A stretch of 64,000 bases of DNA from an uncultured Bacilli bacterium (GCA_934086145.1 CAKOHV010000001.1:1-64000), one strand, 5' to 3'; positions 7,739-16,670 are shown, counted from the first letter of the stretch. Notes: generated from the letters alone by a model not told the origin. Numbers and translations are program-made.

Positions 7739-10015
7739 TTAAATTAAAGTTTTATCTTTTTTGAAACCTAAATTTTTATAATAATCTTCAATAGCCCAAA
7801 TAAGTTCTGGTGAAGTTTTTTCTTTTAATCTTTCAATGTACTGAGCTCCTCTTGGGGCTTTTTTTAATTCAACGTAATTGGCAAATAATTCCATAAATTG
7901 TATTTTCTTACTTGCTTCAAAATAGGAACTATTATGGGTACAAGTTGGAGCTTGGGTACTTTCGTGTGCTGTAATATCACCTAAAACACCACCATAATAA
8001 GCATCAATAAAGTTTTCATAACATAAAAATTCGGCATTATATTTTTGATAACTAATTTCTTTAAATTCGGCCAATTCGGCATTTAAGCGCTCACTTACAT
8101 AGTTATTTACATATTCTTTCGTTAAAAACTTTTCTTTGTCTCCTTCATAATAAGCATTAGCTAAAGCTTGCTTTGCTTCATCCGCCATTTCGACATTTTT
8201 TAAGGCTTCTAGTAAAAGTTTGTTAGTTCCAATTAAGGTTGTATATTCCTTTTTTATTTCTTCTTTATACGCTTTGATGCTTCCTTTTTGTTTGCTAATA
8301 AACGCAATAAAATCATGGCGAATATTTTCATCATCTAATAATTCTTGGGCTTCTTTATCAAGCTGTTTAAATAATTGATAAGCTTCTGGATAATTGGTGC
8401 TCCCATATTTGAAATCATAGGGGAGTAAAGCTTTAATTGCTTTAGGTGTTTTACTATTATTATAAAATTCGTGAATTAAATGTCCCCATTCATGGGTTAA
8501 GGCATATAAATTATGCTTTCTACTTAGGTTTATTTCGCCACCATAATTTTCAACGGCTTCTTTAAAGTAAGAACCAGTATCAGGATTATTGATTAGCTTA
8601 AATTGTGGATGTTGCTTTTTATATAGGATTAAAGCTTCTAAATCTCTTATTGCTTCTTCTTTATCTGTTAAAACCGTCATATTAAAAGAAGCAATAATAT
8701 CTTCAATGATCTCCTGAACACTTTGGTTATCGGCAAATTCTATTCTAAAACTTTCCACTAATTCTTCATTATCTACTTGGGTTGGAACTTTAACCTCATC
8801 ATAAATGTATTTTTGCATTAAGCGATTTTTATCAATTCCTATTTCTTTTGTTTCATTTAATGGTTTAAAAAAGATTCCACGTCTTGCTAAGAGAAGGGCG
8901 ACTTTATCATTTAACTTACTCTGACCATATAAAGTTCGGACTATTTTATCATAATTAATTTCATCTTTAGCAAGTTCATCTGCTGTTCTTCCTTCCTTTT
9001 TTCTATTTTCATAAAGCATTATTGTTTCTAACAATGAAATCTTTGTTTCAGAAAATGTTCCTACCAAGGTTTCATAAGGACAATTTTCTACCAAAGTAAG
9101 CGTATTTTTTAGTTTAAAAAGAGATGTCTTTATTATTTCTTCATTTTCAATACTTCCTACAATATTCGGCTTGACATTTTTACTTACTAAATAATTAAAA
9201 AGGATTATTTCATCACCATTTTCGGTCTTTACTTTTTGGAGAAAAAAGTTCTCCGGTCCGTCCTTAATTGCTTCATATCGCTGATGTTTTAGGCATACCT
9301 CAATTAACTTTGACCAATCTTCTTGTACCATTTCTATGGGCAAAAATTCTATTTCTAAGTTTGTTTCTAATAAATAATCAATAACTTCTTTTTCACCTTT
9401 AATTTTTTCAAATAAAATGTCACATTTGGGTGTTATAAGGGGATGACCTTTAATATTCATATAATTTATATTGGGGATAGCTTGCTGTTTTATCATCTCT
9501 TCAAATATCGTTTCACCAGGGGCAATTTCACATCTTAATACTTTTATAGTAGCATTTACTAATAAATCAATTCTCTTCCTTCTTATTAATTCTTTAGCTA
9601 GTTCTATTGTTTTAATTTGGGGAATGAAACCATTATTTTTTTCAATCATGACATCTAAAACCATTCTGCCATCTGGCATTTTTGATAATAAAACTTCGTC
9701 ATTTATATATTGTTCAGAAACATCTTTAATATTTTCAATTAAAACCTGACTTAATTCTATATCAATTCCCTCTTTTAAATTGTAGTGGCCCATAAATCGG
9801 TATTTTTTAAGAATATAATCAAATACATTTCGATATCCTCTAACTTTTAACTTTAATACTTCATTACTAAAATCTAGAATTTCATAAGAGTTTAAACAAT
9901 CTATTACTTTTTCTGGATGGCGTGAATTGAGCAACAACTCTTCAATTGCTTCTTTGCGCTTTTCTTTGCGCGCTTTCCTAATCTTAGCTTGAATTAAAAT
10001 TTCTTCTATTCTCAT
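7739..10015 (-). CDS. Large ATLF-like zinc metallopeptidase, paralogue 2
   Basis: This 758-residue protein is co-linear with the 4952-7279 product and similar along its whole length. It has the same repeat-rich helical N-terminal region, HEWGH at 508-512, a FIDAYYGG segment, a C-T-H-N-S-S-Y segment and an FMELFANY segment near the end with the presumed third ligand Glu. The C terminus is shortened and the loop before the last His segment is cut, with PTCTHN replacing a longer stretch. There is no signal peptide. In front lies only an eroded remnant of the small partner gene, whose stop codon overlaps this ATG by one base. Peptidase activity is inferred from motif layout. The similarity suggests a tandem duplication that then diverged. 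Confidence 0.65.
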   Translation of the reverse strand: MRIEEILIQAKIRKARKEKRKEAIEELLLNSRHPEKVIDCLNSYEILDFSNEVLKLKVRGYRNVFDYILKKYRFMGHYNLKEGIDIELSQVLIENIKDVSEQYINDEVLLSKMPDGRMVLDVMIEKNNGFIPQIKTIELAKELIRRKRIDLLVNATIKVLRCEIAPGETIFEEMIKQQAIPNINYMNIKGHPLITPKCDILFEKIKGEKEVIDYLLETNLEIEFLPIEMVQEDWSKLIEVCLKHQRYEAIKDGPENFFLQKVKTENGDEIILFNYLVSKNVKPNIVGSIENEEIIKTSLFKLKNTLTLVENCPYETLVGTFSETKISLLETIMLYENRKKEGRTADELAKDEINYDKIVRTLYGQSKLNDKVALLLARRGIFFKPLNETKEIGIDKNRLMQKYIYDEVKVPTQVDNEELVESFRIEFADNQSVQEIIEDIIASFNMTVLTDKEEAIRDLEALILYKKQHPQFKLINNPDTGSYFKEAVENYGGEINLSRKHNLYALTHEWGHLIHEFYNNSKTPKAIKALLPYDFKYGSTNYPEAYQLFKQLDKEAQELLDDENIRHDFIAFISKQKGSIKAYKEEIKKEYTTLIGTNKLLLEALKNVEMADEAKQALANAYYEGDKEKFLTKEYVNNYVSERLNAELAEFKEISYQKYNAEFLCYENFIDAYYGGVLGDITAHESTQAPTCTHNSSYFEASKKIQFMELFANYVELKKAPRGAQYIERLKEKTSPELIWAIEDYYKNLGFKKDKTLI

Positions 10016-10101
10016 TATTTTTCGCCAGCTTTCTCTTTTTCTTTCTTTTTAAATTGTTTCTTTATTAAAATTAAACATTTTGATTTTAAATCAATCTTAA
10101 A
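10015..10101 (-). pseudogene. Remnant of the small partner gene
   Basis: A 28-codon open frame without a start codon ends in a TAA that overlaps the ATG of the paralogue-2 gene. Its translation (FKIDLKSKCLILIKKQF...) aligns with residues 2-20 of the intact 60-residue protein encoded at 7282-7464, including the D-L-K and C-(F/L)-I-L core. The frame is closed by a stop just upstream. The 3' part, rich in Lys and Glu, no longer matches. This fits decay after duplication. Confidence 0.45.
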
Positions 10102-10266
10102 TTACATTTTCAACCCATATTTCTATAATTAATGGCTTACTTATTAAATAACTTGTAAAAACTATCATAATTATCTTATCTCCTAGTATAATAATATCAC
10201 GAATTAATTGGGGACGGAAGTTCTTTCCGCCTTCCCAAAATATCTCTTTTTTTCTAAAAATAACTT

Positions 10267-10275
10267 TGCTATAAT
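10267..10275 (+). promoter_or_regulatory. Extended -10 promoter
   Basis: TGCTATAAT ends 19 bases before the ATG at 10295, with AAGGTGAG between them. Confidence 0.6.
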
Positions 10276-10294
10276 AACTAAAGGTGAGTCAGAT

Positions 10295-10933
10295 ATGAAA
10301 AAATTAGATTTAGAAGAGTTTTATCAGGAAGAGAATGCTTATTATAAAAAAGCTCAAGGAGAAAACACTGGTTTACATGCCACAATTTTAATTACTCCCA
10401 AACAAACTGTTGCTGTTTATAATAATAAAGCTCTTGATTGTAATGGAACTTATGTTGCTGGTTTAGAAAGTCATGAAAGTACATCTCTTGATATTATAGC
10501 TAATCTCTTTCATCAAACTTTAAAAGGGGATACTGATCAAAAGATATTTACAATTAATCATGATATTTTAAAAGGTGTTGACTTAAACTACGTTGTTATT
10601 CGTTTAACTAATAGTCAAGTTAAAACAGCTCATGCCGAGATCCCGGTTATCATAAATCAATACCAAGCTGACCAACTAAAACAAATTGCTAAGCATTTAA
10701 CTGCTTTAAACGTTTCCCAACAAGCCCTTATCCATCCTTTTAATCCTGAATTAGGTTCTTATCATCCTAATTTAAGTGAACAACGTTTCCTAGAAGATGG
10801 TCTAAATGCTGCTTTAAATTACCAAAAAACTAACCGACGAATCAAGAAAGACCTTCATATAAAAAATGCTTATTATCCTGAATATACTTTTTCTGCTTAT
10901 AATCAAGAAAAAACTAATTCTTTAAAACATTAA
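10295..10933 (+). CDS. Orphan cytoplasmic protein
   Basis: The protein has 212 residues. The start is ATG 10295 because AAGGTGAG and a TGCTATAAT promoter stand just before it; the longer frame from 10208 would run through the promoter. It is soluble and mixed alpha/beta, with no signal or membrane helix. Two features can be noted: a hydrophobic TGLHATILITPKQTVAVYN stretch near residue 25 and a His-containing EIPVIINQYQADQL segment in the middle. The gene ends inside its own terminator hairpin. I do not recognise the family. Confidence 0.55.
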   Translation: MKKLDLEEFYQEENAYYKKAQGENTGLHATILITPKQTVAVYNNKALDCNGTYVAGLESHESTSLDIIANLFHQTLKGDTDQKIFTINHDILKGVDLNYVVIRLTNSQVKTAHAEIPVIINQYQADQLKQIAKHLTALNVSQQALIHPFNPELGSYHPNLSEQRFLEDGLNAALNYQKTNRRIKKDLHIKNAYYPEYTFSAYNQEKTNSLKH

Positions 10934-10950
10934 CTAAAGAATTAGTTTTC
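10912..10950 (+). terminator. Terminator overlapping the gene end
   Basis: Arms 10912-10923 and 10936-10947 (12 bp, perfect) include the last codons and stop of the gene ending at 10933. A short T-rich tail follows. The 292 bases from here to 11226 hold no convincing gene. Confidence 0.75.
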
Positions 10951-11225
10951 TTGTCCTTTATTTTTCCAAGTTACTTAAATAAAATTACCTAAATCACCGT
11001 CCTTAACCAAATCTTTTCTCATATCTTAGAAGCCTTTCCTCTTATCTTAGAAACTAAAATAACCATATAAAAAGTATCTAAATAATTCTTAGACTGTTTC
11101 GCTTATAATAGAATTTCTTTAAAATTTAAATCAAGATTAAACATCATAATTAAGAAACAAAATATCTTCTTTGCGCCTTTTTAAGCTCTTAACATATAAT
11201 AAAATAAAAGGATGTTTTATATAAT

Positions 11226-11618
11226 ATGGAAACAGAATTAACTAATACCATAAGAGCTGTTGGTAATTATAATAATATTCCTACTGCGATAACATCTGAT
11301 GCTTTAGTTGTTACGATGGTAAGTGGGTTGACGATAACTAAAACTGCTGACAAATCAATTTGGGCTGATGGTGCTTTAACATATGCCATAACTATCAATA
11401 ATCAATCTACGCAAAGCTATACATCACCGGTTATAACTGACGTTCTTGATACATCTTTAGTTGTCTTTACTCCTGATAGTGTTACTATTGATGGCGTTAA
11501 AGCTACATCAAGTCAATATACTTATGATGAAAGTACGAGTATCTTAACTGTTAACTTAGAAGATCTTGCCGCCGCTGCCACTAAGACAATTACGTTTCAG
11601 GTTACAAAAAAAGCATAA
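11226..11618 (+). CDS. Orphan DUF11 domain, probable adhesin fragment
   Basis: The 130 residues are essentially one DUF11 repeat. The core contains LTITKTADKSIWADGALTY, then INNQS, VITDVLDTSLVVF and LTVNLEDLAAAATKTITFQV. Such beta-sandwich repeats normally sit in long rows within surface proteins. Here there is a single copy with no signal peptide, anchor or LPXTG motif. The ribosome binding site is poor, since AAAAGG lies 14 bases away. It most likely is the 3' remnant of a large surface-protein gene that now opens by chance on an ATG. An expressed small protein cannot be ruled out. Confidence 0.55.
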   Translation: METELTNTIRAVGNYNNIPTAITSDALVVTMVSGLTITKTADKSIWADGALTYAITINNQSTQSYTSPVITDVLDTSLVVFTPDSVTIDGVKATSSQYTYDESTSILTVNLEDLAAAATKTITFQVTKKA

Positions 11619-11644
11619 TGACTATTTTGTTTTAAAAATAAGAC

Positions 11645-12028
11645 TTATCTTTTCTTACTAAAGTATGATTGAATAACTTCATTAGAAAAATTATCCCAAA
11701 TATCATTGCTATATTCATATTGTTCTTGTTCTTTAGTAACTGCTAAATATTGAAAATTATTAATAATATCCGAATTGACTTCTAATTGATATAATTGTTC
11801 ATCAGTTAGAGTAGGAGGCATGTAAATAATAAAGAAGCCATTGTTAGCATTTCTAAAGTAAATATCGCCATTATCTAAAACAGCTTGTTCACTAATTTGT
11901 TGTAATTTATTATTTTTACAATAATCTTCAATAATTTCGCGATGCATCAAGCCGACTTTGATAGGATAGTTCGCAAAACTGCCATCTTTTTGTAAAAAAG
12001 AACCACGATATTTATTAAAATCGTTCAT
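11645..12028 (-). CDS. Orphan small soluble protein
   Basis: This 127-residue protein has a good AGGAGATG ribosome binding site. It has no signal peptide or membrane helix. It is rich in Asn, Gln, Tyr and Glu, with a central DNGDIYFRNANNGFFIIYM beta-rich stretch and a helical C terminus. It converges with the DUF11 fragment (26 bases between the stops) and lies just downstream of the adhesin pseudogene on the same strand. I recognise no family. Confidence 0.5.
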   Translation of the reverse strand: MNDFNKYRGSFLQKDGSFANYPIKVGLMHREIIEDYCKNNKLQQISEQAVLDNGDIYFRNANNGFFIIYMPPTLTDEQLYQLEVNSDIINNFQYLAVTKEQEQYEYSNDIWDNFSNEVIQSYFSKKR

Positions 12029-12177
12029 AAAATCATCTCCTTCCTTATTGTAACAAAAATCTTCTTAAAAATACACGTTTAAGATTAAACATCGTTTTAG
12101 GTACTATGTATAAGTTTTTTTAGGACATCAAAATAATCTTTTTTATTATCCTTATTTAAAAAAATTAACATCTATTT

Positions 12178-12856
12178 TTAGGTAGTAACAATATTAAATG
12201 TAGCTCCCTTTAAAATCGTTAATTTTAAATACTTACCCCGTAGAATAATTCCCTTTTTTCGCTACTAAAGTTAACATTGGCATTGCTAAGGATTGTTAAA
12301 GAGGGGGTCGCATTCCGAAACCAAAATGATGAATTACCACTTGATTTATGCGTGATTGTTGTTTGACTACCTATTTCAATCTTGTTACATTCTGCTACTT
12401 CATTCCCGGTATTATAGTTATCTGCAATTGTGATATTACAATTAATAAATCTTGTTAAGCCATAAGGATGAAAGCTTATCTGGGGTCCGACATAGGTAAT
12501 ATTATTATATTCAATCACTGTATTTTGATAAGTACTAGCTTCTGGTACAAAAATAACACCATAATAGTTATAACCGATAATGTTCATATTTTGAACTACA
12601 ACTTTATTAGGATAAGCTGCACTTACTCTAATTGTATCGCCAGTGGTACTACTTTTACAATCTTCTAATTGATAAGTAATTCCTTCATAAGTTCCATCAA
12701 TTATAATACTTTGTTTAGAACTAGAAATATTGATACCACTACCTAAAGTAATATTATCCCTAAATAAATAATCGCATAACCATTATTTCCTTCAAGACAA
12801 GTTTTCAATTCCTCACTTGAAAAAACAACTACAGTTGTTTCATTTATTATCGTCAT
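12178..12856 (-). pseudogene. Frameshifted pectate-lyase-like adhesive domain (adhesin remnant)
   Basis: An ATG at 12856 behind AAGAGGT opens a frame (MTIINETTVVVFSSEELKTC...) that shifts at the CCC of 12758-12760. It resumes as NITLGSGINISSSKQSIIIDG, runs through NMNIIGYNYYGVIFVP and ends at 12225. Past that stop another frame still reads LTILKGATFNIVTT to a stop at 12178, so there are at least two frame breaks. The content matches the pectate-lyase-like adhesive domain of large Gram-positive surface proteins, including the conserved 'GLTRFINCNITI' and 'FWFRNA' parts. No signal peptide and no C-terminal anchor remain. It is a dead fragment of an adhesin gene. Confidence 0.7.
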
Positions 12857-13043
12857 AAAAATACCTCTTTATTAATTATTAATATAAGAATTTAAAGGAA
12901 TTTTGTTCCATAAATTCCCTTAATCACTTAAAATTTTTCATAAAAAAATCTTTCAAAAAGATTCTTAAAATAATTACTATTTTTTAAAATTAAAATATAT
13001 ACTAATTTATTTTTCTAACGATACTTAGTTAATAAGTAATAAT

Positions 13044-13496
13044 CTAATTTAATAACCAAATAGCTCCTGTTAAATATGTTGCAAATATAATCCATCCCGC
13101 ATATAGAATGTTTAAATAAGCTGCTCCTTTTTTAATTTTATAAAATTGATATATCATCATAAATACTAAGTAATCTAATAGTAAGATCCAGATAAAAGAT
13201 AGAAAGTAATTATGAAAGATGAAAAAAATAATTGACCATAAGGCATTAACGAAGAGTTGACTATAATAAAGAACTTTTGCTATTTTAGGAATCTTTTCTT
13301 GATGTAATAACATATAAGCAAGTCCCATTAAAAGATAAATAATTGTCCAAGCAATAGGGAAGAGTATTTTCGGCGGGGCCAAAGGTGGTTTAACAATTTC
13401 TTGATAATTGATGAAATTTTTAATTATCAACCCAACCATACTTCCAATTACAATAGGTAAAAATAGATAAAATAAATTTTTCCAAATCTTTTTCAT
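13044..13496 (-). CDS. tspO: TspO/MBR-family membrane protein
   Basis: The protein has 150 residues with five hydrophobic helices, the normal size for TspO. Family marks include KPPLAPPKILFPIAWTIIYLLMG near the start and NALWSIIFF in the middle. The start at 13496 (MKKIWKN) is preferred over 13508 because GAG is better placed. TspO proteins bind tetrapyrroles and have been tied to porphyrin handling and stress; here the partner is unknown. The gene stands alone on the minus strand, facing away from the membrane-protein genes that start at 13657. Confidence 0.88.
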   Translation of the reverse strand: MKKIWKNLFYLFLPIVIGSMVGLIIKNFINYQEIVKPPLAPPKILFPIAWTIIYLLMGLAYMLLHQEKIPKIAKVLYYSQLFVNALWSIIFFIFHNYFLSFIWILLLDYLVFMMIYQFYKIKKGAAYLNILYAGWIIFATYLTGAIWLLN

Positions 13497-13656
13497 AAAA
13501 CATCTCATTTCTTAATATTATTATAATTTTATCTTTTTAAAATATTCTTAAAATAAAAATAATTGTCTAAAAAATATGTGATATTTTGCCTAAAATAGTT
13601 GCATTCTTTCTAAATAAAATTTAAAATAAAGATATAAATTAGTAAGAAGGTATTGA

Positions 13657-14082
13657 ATGAAGGAAAATAAAACTATTTTTGTAATTGCTATTCTGATTGT
13701 TATTACAACGATTGTTTTTGCTGCAATATATGTCTCAAAGAATCAGAATAAGGCGCAAAACAAAGTTAATAGCGAAGCTAATATTAAAGTTTATCGTTTA
13801 TATGAAAAAGAGGATAATAAAGATGAACATGTTTATCGTCAGTGTAATGTTCCTGCTAGTAGTTTATCGGACTTAGTTAAGGAATTCAATCGTAGTTATG
13901 CTTTAACAGATGATGCTAAGCTAACTGGTAAAACAATCACTGGTAATTACAAAATAATTTATAACGGACAATTTATTGCTTTTGATAACAGTAATGACAA
14001 CATGGTTTATTTAGGTCAAACTAATAGTTTATATACTTTTAAATCATCAATGTATCAAAAAGTTATTAATTATTGTGCATAA
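13657..14082 (+). CDS. Small membrane-anchored extracytoplasmic protein
   Basis: The protein has 141 residues. A single N-terminal helix (about residues 6-26) is followed by an outside domain with two Cys residues (RQCNV and the penultimate Cys of NYCA) that could form a disulphide. Repeated Tyr/Asn residues and an IIYNGQFIAFDN hairpin suggest a small beta fold. AAGAAGG lies before the ATG. It is followed by another protein of the same build. I recognise no family. Confidence 0.55.
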   Translation: MKENKTIFVIAILIVITTIVFAAIYVSKNQNKAQNKVNSEANIKVYRLYEKEDNKDEHVYRQCNVPASSLSDLVKEFNRSYALTDDAKLTGKTITGNYKIIYNGQFIAFDNSNDNMVYLGQTNSLYTFKSSMYQKVINYCA

Positions 14083-14101
14083 TTATCTATCAATATTAAA
14101 A

Positions 14102-14121
14102 TTTGTATGCTATAATACAAA
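14102..14121 (+). promoter_or_regulatory. Extended -10 promoter inside a palindrome
   Basis: The TGCTATAAT element (14108-14116) is embedded in TTTGTAT-GCTATA-ATACAAA, a 7-bp inverted repeat. A repressor site over the promoter is possible. It serves the gene starting at 14169. Confidence 0.5.
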
Positions 14122-14168
14122 CTTATAAAAAAGAATTGTAAAAAAATTAAATGGAGGATGTTGATTAT

Positions 14169-14621
14169 ATGGAAACAGAAGATAAAATAAAAATTGGTAT
14201 TATTGCTACCATTATTATAATAGTAGTTGCTACTATTATTGCAGGAAGTATCATAAGTCCTAAACCTTCTCATAGTGTTAAAGAAGATAAAAAGACTGAA
14301 GAAGAGATTAAACAACCTGCCGAAGAAGTTAAAACTGTTCAAGGAACTAGAACTTTTGAAATCCTAGCTACTTATGAGAGTAGTGATGAAGCAAGCCTTT
14401 ATGTGACAATTAGACAACCTCAAAAAGATGAAGTTGCAACTATTAAGGTAACAAAGGAAATGATTAAAGAAGCCCGTCGTGGTGATAACTTTGAAATTAA
14501 ATTCGACTATAATCCTGATGTTGTCGACAAAACTAGTCTTAATAGTCTTTTAAATAATTCAACAATCGTTAGTATTACTAAGACTGATAAAAAAGGTGCT
14601 GAACAAGTTAATGATTTTTAA
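14169..14621 (+). CDS. Small membrane-anchored protein
   Basis: The protein has 150 residues from ATG 14169. GGAGG lies 11 bases before it, while the in-frame ATG at 14151 overlaps that site and has none of its own. One N-terminal helix (about residues 8-30, Ile/Val-rich) is followed by a Lys/Glu linker and a beta-rich outside domain of about 90 residues (RTFEILATYESSDEASLYV onward). It is followed by a strong terminator. I recognise no family. Confidence 0.55.
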   Translation: METEDKIKIGIIATIIIIVVATIIAGSIISPKPSHSVKEDKKTEEEIKQPAEEVKTVQGTRTFEILATYESSDEASLYVTIRQPQKDEVATIKVTKEMIKEARRGDNFEIKFDYNPDVVDKTSLNSLLNNSTIVSITKTDKKGAEQVNDF

Positions 14622-14644
14622 AAGTGTTCATAACACTTTTTTTT
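14620..14644 (+). terminator. Terminator
   Basis: AAAAGTGTT pairs with AACACTTTT around CAT, followed by T's, directly at the end of the gene stopping at 14621. Confidence 0.85.
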
Positions 14645-14664
14645 ACTAAGAAAGAAGGAATTTT

Positions 14665-15111
14665 ATGCCTGATTTAAAAACTATCTTAAAGGAATCTTTA
14701 AAGAACTTTGTTGATTCTCTAAATAAATTTATCTTTATCTTATGCTTAATTTTCTTAGGAATAAGCTTTTTTGTTAAAAATTTTTATATTGATTTAATCA
14801 AAGTCTTACTATTTATTATTTTTCTTTTTCGTTTATTTTCTAAAAATAAAGCCCAAAGACAAAAAGAAAATGCTTTTTATCAAAATATTAAGCAAACTTT
14901 AAGTAAACCATTTACCGTAATGATAAAAAATAAGCAAGACAAAAATCACGTTTATAAATGTTGCCCTAAATGTCGCACTATCCTTAAACTACCTATCCCT
15001 AGTAAACGCGGCTTTAAACACGCAAGTTGTCCTAACTGCCATAAACGTCTTTCTTTCTTTACTTTAAAGGAAGAAAAAATAATTGTTGAAGTTATCAAAA
15101 AAAATAAATAG
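14665..15111 (+). CDS. Membrane protein with C-terminal zinc ribbon
   Basis: The protein has 148 residues. Two hydrophobic helices (about 22-42 and 45-62) anchor it. The C-terminal cytoplasmic part holds a zinc ribbon with CPKC near residue 95 and CPNC near 118, separated by KLPIPSKRGFKHAS. Small proteins of this build are common in AT-rich Firmicutes and have no proven role. The next gene starts about 40 bases on and is probably co-transcribed. Confidence 0.7.
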   Translation: MPDLKTILKESLKNFVDSLNKFIFILCLIFLGISFFVKNFYIDLIKVLLFIIFLFRLFSKNKAQRQKENAFYQNIKQTLSKPFTVMIKNKQDKNHVYKCCPKCRTILKLPIPSKRGFKHASCPNCHKRLSFFTLKEEKIIVEVIKKNK

Positions 15112-15151
15112 TCTACTAAATAAAATCCATAATATTATAGAGGTAATGCTA

Positions 15152-15823
15152 ATGACTTACTATATTATTATGGAATTTTTTTGCTTTCTGGCCATTGCTT
15201 TTCTTAAAATAACCAATTCATTTCCGTCGTACATTCTCCATTTCTTTACTATTTTACCAAGTATAATAACTCTAATTTATCTTTTCCTTACTAAAAAGTT
15301 TTCTAAAAAATTTTTTAGCTTTCCCATCAACAGCTTTTTTTTTACTTTAGGTGGTGATTTCTTTTTAATATATTCTCTTAAATCCTTAGGTATTTACTTA
15401 TTTCTCTTACTGCAAATAAATTATTACTTTTACCTAACTAAAACCAAGAATAATAAAGGTCTTTTACTTTTCTTAATCCTTAACTTCATTTGTCTTCTTT
15501 TGTACCGTGATAAATTCTTATTTATTGAAGGAGCTTTATATGCTTTTTTCTCATTAAATAATATTATTAAATCAATTTATGCTTTTTCCCAAAATAAACT
15601 TCCTAAATTATACTTATTAGCTTTTCTTTTTCTCTTTATTTGTGATTTTAATTTGTTCTTTTTAACAATTTTAAAGGACTTGCCAATTACTAGTGTCAAC
15701 TTTACTTCTTTTTTTCTTACCGAATGGTTAAGCTATATCCTTTTTCAAATAACCTTAGTTTACTTATTACACGCGAACAAACCATCTTATCCTATCGTAA
15801 ATAACCTTTCTTCTTATCGTTGA
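15152..15823 (+). CDS. Multi-pass membrane protein, possibly YhhN/TMEM86-like
   Basis: The protein has 223 residues and seven to eight hydrophobic helices, extremely rich in Phe, Leu and Ile. The start at 15152 follows AGAGGT; the frame to 15083 overlaps the previous gene without a ribosome binding site. A 'LGGDFFLIYSLKSLGIYLFLLLQ' type arrangement (Gly-Asp at the end of a helix, then Gln-x-x-Tyr) recalls YhhN/lysoplasmalogenase membrane proteins. That likeness is weak. Treat it as a membrane protein of unknown role. Confidence 0.5.
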   Translation: MTYYIIMEFFCFLAIAFLKITNSFPSYILHFFTILPSIITLIYLFLTKKFSKKFFSFPINSFFFTLGGDFFLIYSLKSLGIYLFLLLQINYYFYLTKTKNNKGLLLFLILNFICLLLYRDKFLFIEGALYAFFSLNNIIKSIYAFSQNKLPKLYLLAFLFLFICDFNLFFLTILKDLPITSVNFTSFFLTEWLSYILFQITLVYLLHANKPSYPIVNNLSSYR

Positions 15824-15899
15824 CTTGCTTATTTTTTGCCGATATAATATAATACAAAAGCATTGATTAGATGCTTTTGCAAAAGAAAAGAGGTATAAA

Positions 15900-16439
15900 A
15901 TGGAATTAAAAGGATCAAAAACGGAACAAAACTTAATGACAGCTTTCGCTGGTGAATCACAAGCTCGCAATAAATATACATATTTTGCATCTAAAGCTAA
16001 AAAAGATGGATATGAACAAATTGCTGCTATTTTTGAAGAAACAGCTAACAATGAAAAAGAACATGCTAAAATGTGGTTTAAAGAGTTAAATGGTGGAGTA
16101 ATTCCTTCAACTAAAGAAAACCTAGCCGCTGCTGCTGATGGTGAAAACTATGAGTGGACTGATATGTACGATGAATTTGCACGTGTAGCTGAAGAAGAAG
16201 GCTTTACCCAACTTGCTGCTAAATTCAGAATGGTTGGTGAAATTGAACGCCATCATGAAGAAAGATATCGTCAATTATTAAAAAATATTGATGATGAAGT
16301 TGTCTTCAGTAAAGATGAAGATGCTATCTGGATCTGTCGTAATTGTGGCCATGTTGTTGTTGGTAAGAAAGCCCCAGCAGTTTGCCCAGTATGTGCTCAC
16401 CCTCAAAGTTTCTTTGAATTAAAAAGTGAAAACTATTAA
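15900..16439 (+). CDS. rbr: Rubrerythrin
   Basis: The protein has 179 residues. An N-terminal ferritin-like diiron bundle carries the Glu and EKEH/ERHHEE ligand sets ([30 protein letters not shown]). A C-terminal rubredoxin domain has CRNCG and CPVCAHP. Rubrerythrins reduce hydrogen peroxide in anaerobes, using rubredoxin-type electron transfer. Both domains are complete, so an active enzyme is expected. AGAGGT stands before the ATG, and the gene forms a single unit ending in a terminator. Confidence 0.96.
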   Translation: MELKGSKTEQNLMTAFAGESQARNKYTYFASKAKKDGYEQIAAIFEETANNEKEHAKMWFKELNGGVIPSTKENLAAAADGENYEWTDMYDEFARVAEEEGFTQLAAKFRMVGEIERHHEERYRQLLKNIDDEVVFSKDEDAIWICRNCGHVVVGKKAPAVCPVCAHPQSFFELKSENY

Positions 16440-16450
16440 AAATAATTTTT

Positions 16451-16481
16451 AAGATCTCAGTCATTGCTGAAATCTTTTTTT
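16451..16481 (+). terminator. Terminator of the rubrerythrin gene
   Basis: Ten-base arms with one mismatch (16451-16460 and 16467-16476) are followed by a T run. Confidence 0.75.
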
Positions 16482-16636
16482 ATCCCGAAAAAAGTTGACC
16501 ATAAAAAATAACCTTTATCTAAATTAACTTAGTCTCAATAATGATCAATCTTCATCTAAAGACGATTTTTGCTATTAATTACTAACTAAAAAAACACCTT
16601 TTTTTATCTTAGCTTCTTTATGTCTACTATAACCCA

Positions 16637-16645
16637 TGTTATAAT
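16637..16645 (+). promoter_or_regulatory. Extended -10 element far upstream of the MBL gene
   Basis: TGTTATAAT lies almost 300 bases before the ATG at 16938. If used, it gives a long leader that includes the paired region at 16671-16773. No other gene is seen between 16440 and 16937. Confidence 0.45.
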
Positions 16646-16670
16646 ACTCTTGATTTAAATATTTAATCTA

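Noticed and set aside
11133..12093. A 13-base direct repeat (AAGATTAAACATC at 11133-11145 and 12081-12093) flanking the adhesin remnant area.
   Set aside because: In such AT-rich DNA a match of this length within 1 kb is not rare enough; no transposase or terminal inverted repeats go with it.
12468..12668. A 66-codon plus-strand open frame.
   Set aside because: It is the antisense shadow of the adhesin pseudogene; no ribosome binding site.
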